64,000 bases of DNA from Niastella sp966212235 (GTDB taxonomy: Bacteria; Bacteroidota; Bacteroidia; Chitinophagales; Chitinophagaceae): positions 1 to 64,000 of the forward strand of contig CBIHPP010000002.1 of assembly GCA_966212235.1 (NCBI GenBank), written 5' to 3'. Of the stretch, positions 7,845 through 15,354 are shown piece after piece. The translations under genes and the position numbers were made by a program. The stretch's first letter is position 1. Each line of letters opens with the position of its first letter. Below the pieces are notes generated by a model, which worked only from the letters and a program-made list of their open reading frames with translations, was not told the origin of the DNA and made no database searches.

Positions 7845-9086
7845 ATGAACAGTATACAACCATTAATAATAAAAACCTGGAAAGCCGCTATCAACCTGCG
7901 GCAGGCGACCGATAAGCAACTGAAAACGGCTTTATTACAACTGGCCGATGCCCTGGAGAAAAACAGTGCGGCCATTCTGAAAGCCAATCAACTCGATGTA
8001 GCAAAGCAGGACCCCGATAATCCGCGGATAGACCGGTTATTGTTAAACAAAGAACGAATCAGCGGTATTGCCAACAGTATAAGAAAGATAAGCCGGCTGC
8101 CTAACCCTTCCGGCAAAACGCTGGAGAAACGCCGGCTCTATAATGGATTGCTGCTGCAAAAGATCACTGTGCCATTGGGCATCGTAGGCGCCATATATGA
8201 ATCAAGACCTAATGTAACTTTTGATATTGCGGCGCTTTGTTTGCGCAGCCAGAATGGTTGTTTGCTAAAAGGCAGCAGCGAAGCCGAGAATACCAACGAG
8301 GCCGCCATCCGCCTCATTAAAAAAGTATTGAAGGCAAATGATATTGATCCGGATTGTGTAACGCTGTTACCTGTTGACCGGGAAACGGTACAGGAATTAT
8401 TGACGGCGACCAAATATGTTGATGTGCTGATACCGCGCGGTTCCGATTCGCTGATACAATTTGTAAGAAAGAACAGCCTGGTACCGGTGATTGAAACCGG
8501 GGCCGGGGTTTGCCATGTGTATGTAGAAAAAGAAGCGACTATTAAAAAAGCGGTGAACATTGTCGTGAATGCCAAAGTATCGCGCCCATCGGTGTGCAAT
8601 GCCGTGGATACAATACTGGTAGATGAAAAGGTAGCGCCTGCATTTCTGAAACAATTGCAGCCGTTGTTCAACGAGCACCAGGTAGAAGTATTTGCCGATG
8701 CCAAAGCCCATAAATTATTAAAAGGGTATCCGCATTTACAAAAAGCGGCGCCCGAAGATTTTGACCGCGAGTTCCTGAGCCTGAAATGCGCCATCAGGGT
8801 GGTAAAGAACATCGATGAAGCGTTGGAGCATATCAGCGAGCATTCTACCAAACATTCCGAAGCCATCGTTTCGAACAATAAAAAACACTGCGCCCGCTTT
8901 TTACAGGAAGTGGATGCAGCCACTGTATATACCAATGCATCGACCCGCTTTACCGATGGGGAAGAAATGGGATTGGGTGCTGAAATAGGCATCTCCACAC
9001 AGAAATTACATGCCCGTGGTCCCTTTGCATTGGAAAAGTTGGTCACAGAAAAATGGTTATTGCAGGGAAATGGACAGGTGAGATAA
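7845..9086 (+). CDS. proA: Gamma-glutamyl phosphate reductase
   Basis: NADPH-dependent reduction of gamma-glutamyl phosphate to glutamate 5-semialdehyde, the second step of proline synthesis; it acts together with ProB on an unstable intermediate. The 413-residue length is normal. It has the aldehyde dehydrogenase fold, with GIVGAIYESRPNVTFDIAALC, LLKGSSEAENTNEA, the catalytic cysteine in SRPSVCNAVDT (Cys251) and the C-terminal TRFTDGEEMGLGAEIGIST block. The ATG at 7845 lies 9 bp after the proB stop, so the two form a proBA operon. Confidence 0.96.
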   Translation: MNSIQPLIIKTWKAAINLRQATDKQLKTALLQLADALEKNSAAILKANQLDVAKQDPDNPRIDRLLLNKERISGIANSIRKISRLPNPSGKTLEKRRLYNGLLLQKITVPLGIVGAIYESRPNVTFDIAALCLRSQNGCLLKGSSEAENTNEAAIRLIKKVLKANDIDPDCVTLLPVDRETVQELLTATKYVDVLIPRGSDSLIQFVRKNSLVPVIETGAGVCHVYVEKEATIKKAVNIVVNAKVSRPSVCNAVDTILVDEKVAPAFLKQLQPLFNEHQVEVFADAKAHKLLKGYPHLQKAAPEDFDREFLSLKCAIRVVKNIDEALEHISEHSTKHSEAIVSNNKKHCARFLQEVDAATVYTNASTRFTDGEEMGLGAEIGISTQKLHARGPFALEKLVTEKWLLQGNGQVR

Positions 9087-9090
9087 TTCA

Positions 9091-9111
9091 CCCCCAGCCC
9101 CCTGAAGGGGG
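9091..9111. repeat. Dispersed CCCCnAnCCCCCTnAAGGGGG element, copy 1
   Basis: A GC-rich element with a 5-bp C5/G5 stem (9098-9102 with 9107-9111) directly after proA. It may help to terminate proBA. Related copies are at 13403-13424 and, inverted, at 13533-13554. Confidence 0.55.
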
Positions 9112-9180
9112 TAAGTTTCCCCTTACCAATATTGAGGCAGTTACAGATTACAGCGTTTGCACGGGCGTTTTATTTACTCT

Positions 9181-9194
9181 CCGCCAGCAGGCGG
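9181..9194. repeat. Palindromic element CCGCC-AGCA-GGCGG
   Basis: A perfect 5-bp inverted repeat with a 4-nt loop in the 216-bp gap between proA and the hybrid sensor gene. It has the same core as the elements at 4214 and 63768. Confidence 0.5.
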
Positions 9195-9302
9195 ACTGTG
9201 GTGTTTTATTGCGTATATTGTCATATAAACAATTGATGTACCCTAAGTAATTATTACTGTTTACCAATTATCCCGGCTGAGTCGGGATCTTGCCGATTTA
9301 CA

Positions 9303-12300
9303 ATGATCAACCGGATACTGATAATAACGATTTGCTGCCTGCTCAACCTTCATCCTGTGTTTGCACAACCCGTGCAATACCCATTCTCACACCTTGATAT
9401 TACCAACGGATTATCGCACAACCAGGTTACCGCCATTATAAAGGATGCAAAAGGATTTATGTGGTTTGGCACTGCTTCAGGCTTGAACCGGTATGATGGA
9501 TATACCTTCAAAGTATTTCGCCACAAAGAAAATGACACCACTTCCCTCAATGACGATCTGATCGTAAAGATCCAGGAAGGGCCGCATAATAAATTCTGGA
9601 TAGATACCCGCTATGGACAAAGCATATTTGACCCGGTGTCGGAAAAAGCCATGGCCAATACATCGGCCTGGTGCCGGCAATTGTCGTTGCCCGTGGCGCG
9701 CGTTACAGGTATAGTAAAAGATAAACAAGGTTGTTTCTGGTTTGCGCAAACCGGGTATGGGCTTAGCCGGTATAACCCGGCAGCGCACACGGTACGCCGG
9801 TTCATACGGCAGCGGGTAATGAACAACACACCTGATATTGCCGATATGGCTGCTGATAATACAGGTAATGTATGGGTTATGTACAAAGACGGCTTGCTGG
9901 AAGGATTTAACCCGGCCACGGAAAAAATGATCTACAGCAATGGCGGATTGTTTAGATCGAAGGAAGAATTAGGATACCGGTTATTTGCCGATGCGGAGAA
10001 TGATCTATGGATATATACTGATGCCTATCCGCAGGGGGTGTTTTGTTACAGTATTAAAAATAACAGTCTGCTGCATTATCACCGGGATGCAACAACAAAT
10101 CAGTTAAACACCAATCTGGTTACCGGTATTCAGCAGGATAATAACGGCATTGTCTGGATCATCACCGATCACGGTGGGGTAAACCTGCTGAGTAAAAAAA
10201 CAGGGGCCGTATGGTACCTTGAAAATAAACCCGAAGATATAAAGAGCATCAGCCAGAACAGTTTGATGGCCATTTACCGCGATAACACCGGTATCATCTG
10301 GCTTGGTACCTATAAAAAAGGGATCAATTATTATCACGAGAACATCATCAAGTTTCCGGTGTACCGGCATTTATTATCCGACGCGCATAGTTTGCCGTTT
10401 GATGATGTGAACCGTTTTGTGGAGGACGATAAGGGTAACCTGTGGATCGGTACCAACGGCGGTGGATTAATTTATTACGATCGCAGTACCGGTAATTACC
10501 GCACCTATAAGCACGATCCCGCCAATGCCAATAGTATCAGCAATGACGTAATTGTTAGTTTGTGTATTGACCATAATAAAAAATTATGGATCGGGTCTTA
10601 TTATGGCGGATTGGATTGCTACGATGGTAAGCGGTTTATTCATTATAAACATGATCCGCAGAATGCAACCAGTATTTCAGATAACAGCATCTGGGAGATC
10701 TATGAAGATGCGCAAAAACAACTATGGGTTGGTACATTAAGCGGCGGATTGAACCGCTTTCTTCCTGACATAAACGGATTTTTTCGCTACCGTAAAGAGC
10801 CTGGTTCTTTACATTCAAATTACATCGCCGCCCTGGCAGAAGACGAGGAAGGTAATTTATGGATAGGGACCGAATCAGGCATTAATGTATTGAATAAACG
10901 AACGGGTAAGTTTACTTACTACGAACACAATTCAAAAGATAAGCGCAGCCTGGGTAATAATAATGTAACGGCTTTGCTGAAAGATACGCGGGGAAATATG
11001 TGGGTGGCTACCCGCGATGGGTTAAATTATTTTGATAAAGCCACTACCTTCTTCCATCATTTTAACCAATCAGATGGGTTAGCAGAAAGTAACCTGCTGA
11101 CCATAATGGAAGATAATGCCCATACGCTGTGGCTGGGAACAACCAATGGTATTTCAAGAGCCTGGGTGCAAAACGGCGTCAATGGCGCTTTGCAAATACA
11201 GGTTAGAAATTATGATGAACGCGATGGTTTGCAGGGTCGGGAATTCAATGAAAATGCAGCGTTGAAAACACAAAGGGGTGAAATGATATTCGGTGGCGCC
11301 AATGGTTTTAATATTATCAGTCCGGAGGCCATTTCCCATAATACCATTGTGCCCGATGTGGTACTGACCGATTTGCGCGTATTTGATAAAAGCCCTCAAC
11401 CAGGCGAAGTGATCAATAATCGTGTTTTGTTGAAAACAGCTATTTCTGCCATAAAGGAAATTACGCTGAAGTATCACGAGAACATTTTCTCCCTGGAATT
11501 TGCTGCACTCAATTATTCCAACCCCGAAAAAAATCAATACGCATATAAGCTCGAAGGGTTTAATAACGATTGGCTCACGGCAGATGGTACACACCGCACC
11601 GTAACCTATACCAATCTGGACCCTGGTAAATATATTTTCAGGGTAAAGGCCAGTAATGGTGATGGCGTGTGGAATGAAAAAGGTACCGCACTGCTGGTAA
11701 CCATATTACCGCCGTTCTGGAAAACCATACCTGCCTTTATTATCTATGCATTATTGGTGGCCGCCATATTATTTGCCGCCCGCCGGCTTACCATTCAGCG
11801 GGCGCATATGCGTTTTCAACTGGCGCAACAAAAGAAAGAAGCAGAACGGGTACATGAACTGGACTTGTTGAAATTGAAATTCTTTACCAACGTTAGCCAT
11901 GAGTTCAGAACACCGCTATCATTGATCATGGCGCCGGTGGAAAAGATGCTGAAACATACCAATGAACCGGAACAGAAGAAGCAGTATCAATTAATATATC
12001 GCAATGCGCGGCGGTTACTTGCTTTGGTAAATCAATTGCTCGATTTCAGAAAACTGGAGATGCGGGAACTGCGCCTGTATCCATCCCTGGGCGATATTGT
12101 TTCCTTTGTAAAGGAGATCAGCTATTCGTTTACCGATATGGCCGGAGCGAAACACATTACCTTTCATTTTGCCACAGACATTCCCTCTTTGCAAATTTCA
12201 TTTGATCCTGATAAACTCGAACGCATCTTATTCAACCTGCTTTCCAACGCATTCAAATTTACGCCCGAACATGGAAGCATAGAAGTCATGTTGGCCATGC

Positions 12301-13427
12301 GACCCGGTGATGGTGATAACCAAAATATGCAATATGTATCCATCGAGGTAAAAGACAGTGGGATCGGTATTCCGCCGGAAGACCAGGATAAAATATTCGA
12401 ACGTTTCTTTCAACACGATGTGCCGGGCAGTATCCTGAACCAGGGAAGTGGTATCGGATTGGCCATTTCCAAAGAATTTGTACGGCTGCACCAGGGAATT
12501 ATTTCTGTAGCAAGCGAACCGGGTAAAGGCACCTGCTTTACGGTGCTGTTACCGGTAAACGTACCCATTACGGAACCGGCTACGAGTGGTAGTGAAGAAT
12601 TGTTGGCGGAACCAATCGAAGAACAGCCCGGTCAGCCTGGTAAAGCCGGCCGTAAAAAACCGGTCATTCTCATTGTTGATGATAATGAAGACATCCGGTT
12701 CTATCTGAAAGACAACCTGCGCCGGAACTATACAGTTTATGAGGCGGTGAATGGGGCAGAGGGTTGGGAAAAAACCAAACAACATCAACCCGACCTGGTA
12801 ATAACTGATGTCATGATGCCGGTGATGGATGGTATGGAATTGTGCCGAACTATAAAAAATGATAAGCATACCTCACATATACCCGTTATATTGTTAACGG
12901 CGCGGTCAGCAGCCGAACCAAAACTGGAAGCCTTCCAGGTTGGCGCCAATGATTATGTGACCAAGCCGTTTAGTTTTGAAATGTTACAATCGCGCATCAA
13001 AAACCTGCTGGCGCAGCAGGAAGCCATGCGAAAATTATTTCAAAAGCAGGTAGAGGTTAATCCTTCGGAAATAAGTATTACTTCGGTTGATGAACAATTT
13101 ATCCGCCAGGCGATAGAAACTGTAGAGACAAATATTTCCAACCCTGATTTTTCTGTAGAAGACCTGAGCCGGGCTTTGCATATGAGCCGGGTTGCCCTGT
13201 ATAGGAAATTGCTGGCTTTAACGGGTAAATCGCCCCTTGATTTTATTAAAACCATCCGTCTGAAAAGAGCTGCCCAGCTGTTGGAAAAAAGTCAGTTTAC
13301 CATTTCAGAAATTGCCTATGAAGTAGGATTCAATAATCCCAAATACTTTGCCCGCACTTTCCGTAAGGAATTTGGCATCTTGCCATCGGAGTATGCCGTA
13401 ACCCCCCAACCTCCTAAAGGGGAGTAA
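9303..13427 (+). CDS. Hybrid two-component system sensor kinase / AraC-type response regulator
   Basis: A one-protein two-component system of the type that senses glycan fragments in the periplasm and controls polysaccharide-utilisation genes in Bacteroidota. Domains in order: signal peptide (1-22); two seven-bladed propellers of Reg_prop repeats (about 25-700, with recurring LWIGT/GLNRYDG-type strands); Y_Y_Y domain (about 735-800); one transmembrane helix (about 808-830); HisKA with phospho-acceptor His866 in VSHEFRTPLSL; HATPase with FKFTPEHGSIEV and GSGIGLAISKEFV; receiver domain with acidic pair Asp1126/Asp1127, phospho-acceptor Asp1169 and Lys1221; and a C-terminal HTH_18 AraC domain (about 1275-1365). 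All catalytic residues are intact at 1374 residues. The last codons (PQPPKGE) are supplied by a dispersed repeat. Likely targets are the reductase and GH2 genes downstream. Confidence 0.95.
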   Translation: MINRILIITICCLLNLHPVFAQPVQYPFSHLDITNGLSHNQVTAIIKDAKGFMWFGTASGLNRYDGYTFKVFRHKENDTTSLNDDLIVKIQEGPHNKFWIDTRYGQSIFDPVSEKAMANTSAWCRQLSLPVARVTGIVKDKQGCFWFAQTGYGLSRYNPAAHTVRRFIRQRVMNNTPDIADMAADNTGNVWVMYKDGLLEGFNPATEKMIYSNGGLFRSKEELGYRLFADAENDLWIYTDAYPQGVFCYSIKNNSLLHYHRDATTNQLNTNLVTGIQQDNNGIVWIITDHGGVNLLSKKTGAVWYLENKPEDIKSISQNSLMAIYRDNTGIIWLGTYKKGINYYHENIIKFPVYRHLLSDAHSLPFDDVNRFVEDDKGNLWIGTNGGGLIYYDRSTGNYRTYKHDPANANSISNDVIVSLCIDHNKKLWIGSYYGGLDCYDGKRFIHYKHDPQNATSISDNSIWEIYEDAQKQLWVGTLSGGLNRFLPDINGFFRYRKEPGSLHSNYIAALAEDEEGNLWIGTESGINVLNKRTGKFTYYEHNSKDKRSLGNNNVTALLKDTRGNMWVATRDGLNYFDKATTFFHHFNQSDGLAESNLLTIMEDNAHTLWLGTTNGISRAWVQNGVNGALQIQVRNYDERDGLQGREFNENAALKTQRGEMIFGGANGFNIISPEAISHNTIVPDVVLTDLRVFDKSPQPGEVINNRVLLKTAISAIKEITLKYHENIFSLEFAALNYSNPEKNQYAYKLEGFNNDWLTADGTHRTVTYTNLDPGKYIFRVKASNGDGVWNEKGTALLVTILPPFWKTIPAFIIYALLVAAILFAARRLTIQRAHMRFQLAQQKKEAERVHELDLLKLKFFTNVSHEFRTPLSLIMAPVEKMLKHTNEPEQKKQYQLIYRNARRLLALVNQLLDFRKLEMRELRLYPSLGDIVSFVKEISYSFTDMAGAKHITFHFATDIPSLQISFDPDKLERILFNLLSNAFKFTPEHGSIEVMLAMRPGDGDNQNMQYVSIEVKDSGIGIPPEDQDKIFERFFQHDVPGSILNQGSGIGLAISKEFVRLHQGIISVASEPGKGTCFTVLLPVNVPITEPATSGSEELLAEPIEEQPGQPGKAGRKKPVILIVDDNEDIRFYLKDNLRRNYTVYEAVNGAEGWEKTKQHQPDLVITDVMMPVMDGMELCRTIKNDKHTSHIPVILLTARSAAEPKLEAFQVGANDYVTKPFSFEMLQSRIKNLLAQQEAMRKLFQKQVEVNPSEISITSVDEQFIRQAIETVETNISNPDFSVEDLSRALHMSRVALYRKLLALTGKSPLDFIKTIRLKRAAQLLEKSQFTISEIAYEVGFNNPKYFARTFRKEFGILPSEYAVTPQPPKGE
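13403..13424. repeat. Dispersed CCCCnAnCCCCCTnAAGGGGG element, copy 2
   Basis: This copy (core CCTCCTAAAGGGGA) overlaps the 3' end of the hybrid sensor gene and encodes its final residues, suggesting the original stop codon was replaced when the element appeared. Confidence 0.5.
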
Positions 13428-13532
13428 CAATGTGATAATTTGCTAATATGATAATTTCCTAATGGGATAATGCGATAATGGAAAAAACATACTAATTGCT
13501 GAATAAATAAGGCAGCTATTTCTATTTACATT

Positions 13533-13554
13533 CCCCCCTTTAGGGGGCTAGGGG
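13533..13554. repeat. Dispersed CCCCnAnCCCCCTnAAGGGGG element, copy 3 (inverted)
   Basis: C6-TTTA-G5-CTA-G4 at 13533-13554 is the reverse complement of the element seen at 9091 and 13403. Between copies 2 and 3 lies a low-complexity GATAATTTGCTAATATG-like stretch (about 13432-13480), a common spacer type in this group. Confidence 0.5.
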
Positions 13555-13571
13555 CTATTATTCACCCGGGT

Positions 13572-13609
13572 TAACATTTGAATACCCTGAAAATAACATT
13601 TGAGTACCC
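13572..13609 (+). promoter_or_regulatory. 22-bp-spaced direct repeat, candidate regulator binding site
   Basis: TAACATTTGAATACCC (13572-13587) and TAACATTTGAGTACCC (13594-13609) match at 15 of 16 positions, with start-to-start distance 22 bp, about two helical turns. AraC-type regulators commonly bind such direct repeats. The site lies 145 bp behind the hybrid AraC regulator gene and just upstream of a minus-7-like TACTTTAG (13630-13637). That the hybrid regulator binds here is inference. Confidence 0.5.
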
Positions 13610-13641
13610 CTGTATTTTATTACAAAAGGTACTTTAGCCGT

Positions 13642-13780
13642 CTGTTACAATGCGTGGTTGCCGATAAATGATACTGGTTCCTGGCCCCTGGCAAACCTTT
13701 TGTTACAGAACGATTGCTTTCCATTGCCTTTTCCTTTTTCCAGGTTGTCCGGATCATTCCCGGGCAACCTGGATTTTTTA
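13642..13780 (+). ncRNA. Candidate small RNA bounded by promoter-like box and strong terminator
   Basis: From the expected start near 13642 (after TACTTTAG at 13630) to the terminator ending at 13780 is about 140 nt with no credible coding frame. I infer a possible regulatory RNA or a leader-type transcript controlled by the direct repeats at 13572. No match to a known RNA family is recognised. Confidence 0.35.
13740..13780 (+). terminator. Strong Rho-independent terminator
   Basis: A 13-bp stem (13740-13752 with 13760-13772) with loop ATCATTC is followed by A and a T6 tract. It is one of the most stable hairpins in the window, yet no gene ends shortly before it on the plus strand; the hybrid sensor gene stops 313 bp upstream. 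Confidence 0.75.
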
Positions 13781-14188
13781 TGGCCTTCCGGTAAAAATTG
13801 GTCAATAATATCTCTTGCGGGGGTACATTCCGGGGCTAATGCTTTTAGCCCTTGCTGAGCAGGGAGTTATCAGGGTATAATCACCCCGGCATTAATAAAT
13901 TGTTAAAAGAACAGTTGTTAGTTTGGAGGCGTTACATAATTAAATATAGGATGTTGCGTTTAACATACTGTATAGGTAAAAACCAGGGGTGATTTTGTAG
14001 GGATTGTACTGTAAAGGCCCGGAAACTAAGTATTATTCTTATCTATACGTACTTAATTACCAGTAGTAAGCGTTATATATATTACGCATTGAATAACATC
14101 GATTATGTGCAGAGACAGTCAATGCTTCGAGGCTTCAGGACCAACGTGTTTACAACATTTACAAGTTTACATTAATCAATAACTTAAG
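13781..14188 (+). other. Upstream region of the aldo/keto reductase gene
   Basis: About 400 bases without a supported gene. The stretch is A/T-rich and contains a CCAGGGGTGATTTTGTAGGG block (13983-14002) that may belong to the regulatory region of the reductase gene. I cannot assign a promoter with confidence. Confidence 0.3.
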
Positions 14189-15184
14189 ATGGCATATACA
14201 CCGTCTTCAACCCGTTATGATTCCATGACGTATAATCGTTGCGGCAATAGCGGTTTATTATTACCTGCTTTGTCGTTGGGTTTGTGGCATAATTTCGGTG
14301 GTGTAGACGATTTTAAAAATGCACGACGTATTGTACGGCATGCGTTTGACAAAGGCATCACCCATTTCGACCTGGCCAATAATTACGGGCCTCCGCCCGG
14401 TTCGGCCGAAGAGAATTTCGGGGCCATGTTGAAGAAGGATTTCTCCGGTAACCTGCGCGATGAGTTGGTTATTTCAACGAAGGCAGGTTATGTAATGTGG
14501 GAGGGGCCTTACGGCAATTGGGGATCGAGGAAGTACCTGATGGCGAGCCTCAATCAAAGTTTAAAACGGATGCGGATAAATTATGTAGACATCTTTTACT
14601 CGCACCGGCCTGATCCCGATACGCCTTTGGAAGAAACAATGATGGCATTGCATGACATCGTTAAGCAGGGAAAAGCGTTGTATGTGGGCATATCGAATTA
14701 TCAGGCGCCCGAAGCAAAAAGAGCGCTGGAAATATTAAAGCAGGCAGGAACACCATGTATCATACATCAACCAAAGTATTCGATGTTTGAAAGGTGGGTG
14801 GAGAACGGGTTGTTAGATGTGTTGTCTGAATATGGAGTGGGTTGTATTCCGTTTTCTCCATTGGCGCAGGGATTATTAACCGATCGCTATTTGAAAGGGA
14901 TCCCGGGTGATTCAAGAGCATCAAAGGCGCATGGTTTTTTAAAGACCAATGACATTACGCCGGAGAAGTTGGAGAAAATAAATAAGTTGAACGAGGTTGC
15001 CAAACGGCGTAATCAGTCGCTGGCGCAAATGGCGCTCAGTTGGTTACTGAAAGATAAAAGAGTAACGACGGTGTTGATAGGGGTAAGCTCAACAGAGCAG
15101 TTGGATAATAACCTGGCATGTTTAAATAACAAGGAGTTTAGTGCTGCAGAACTGGAAGAGATAGAGCTAATATTGAAGGGCTAA
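14189..15184 (+). CDS. Aldo/keto reductase, YghZ-like (L-glyceraldehyde 3-phosphate reductase family)
   Basis: NADPH-dependent aldo/keto reductase closely resembling E. coli YghZ, which reduces L-glyceraldehyde 3-phosphate and other aldehydes in the cytoplasm. The 331-residue protein shares long family-specific stretches with it: GLWHNFGG, GITHFDLANNYGPPPGSAEE, STKAGYVMWEGPYG, YVDIFYSHRPD, IPFSPLAQGLLTDRYLKGIP and ALSWLLKDKRVTTVLIGVSS. The catalytic tetrad is present as Asp61, Tyr66, Lys98 and His139. The ATG at 14189 gives the expected N-terminus. The gene is followed after 170 bp by a GH2-like gene in the same direction, so it may take part in metabolising the released sugar; that role is inference. 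Confidence 0.9.
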   Translation: MAYTPSSTRYDSMTYNRCGNSGLLLPALSLGLWHNFGGVDDFKNARRIVRHAFDKGITHFDLANNYGPPPGSAEENFGAMLKKDFSGNLRDELVISTKAGYVMWEGPYGNWGSRKYLMASLNQSLKRMRINYVDIFYSHRPDPDTPLEETMMALHDIVKQGKALYVGISNYQAPEAKRALEILKQAGTPCIIHQPKYSMFERWVENGLLDVLSEYGVGCIPFSPLAQGLLTDRYLKGIPGDSRASKAHGFLKTNDITPEKLEKINKLNEVAKRRNQSLAQMALSWLLKDKRVTTVLIGVSSTEQLDNNLACLNNKEFSAAELEEIELILKG

Positions 15185-15292
15185 ACAGGTTAATGACAAA
15201 TCAAAAAAAGTGCTAAACCAATCAGTTAAACATAACAACATTGAAAGGCTTTAAAACGCTTAGACGAAACAAAATTTAGTATTATATTGTGC

Positions 15293-15309
15293 ACCGTTCG
15301 AAGAACGGT
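15293..15309. promoter_or_regulatory. Perfect palindrome, candidate operator upstream of the GH2 gene
   Basis: ACCGTTC-GAA-GAACGGT forms a perfect 7-bp inverted repeat ending 45 bp before the GH2 start. It sits just after a TATATTG promoter-like sequence (about 15283-15289), the position expected of a repressor operator. The regulator is unknown. Confidence 0.4.
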
Positions 15310-15354
15310 TAGGTCTGATATCTTATTTAGTAGCTACTTATCCATACACCTGAA

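Noticed and set aside
8138..9091. 317-codon open frame on the minus strand opposite proA
   Set aside because: Serine/threonine-rich shadow translation of a well-conserved gene; no motif and no start signal.
13658..13858. 66-codon plus-strand frame after the hybrid sensor gene
   Set aside because: Runs straight through a strong terminator and has no protein-like features; the interval is better explained as a non-coding transcript.
5345..14008. A shared 13-mer (TACAATCCCTACA) near 5360 and, inverted, near 13996, both in upstream regions
   Set aside because: A single shared 13-mer is expected by chance in 64 kb and the flanks do not align.
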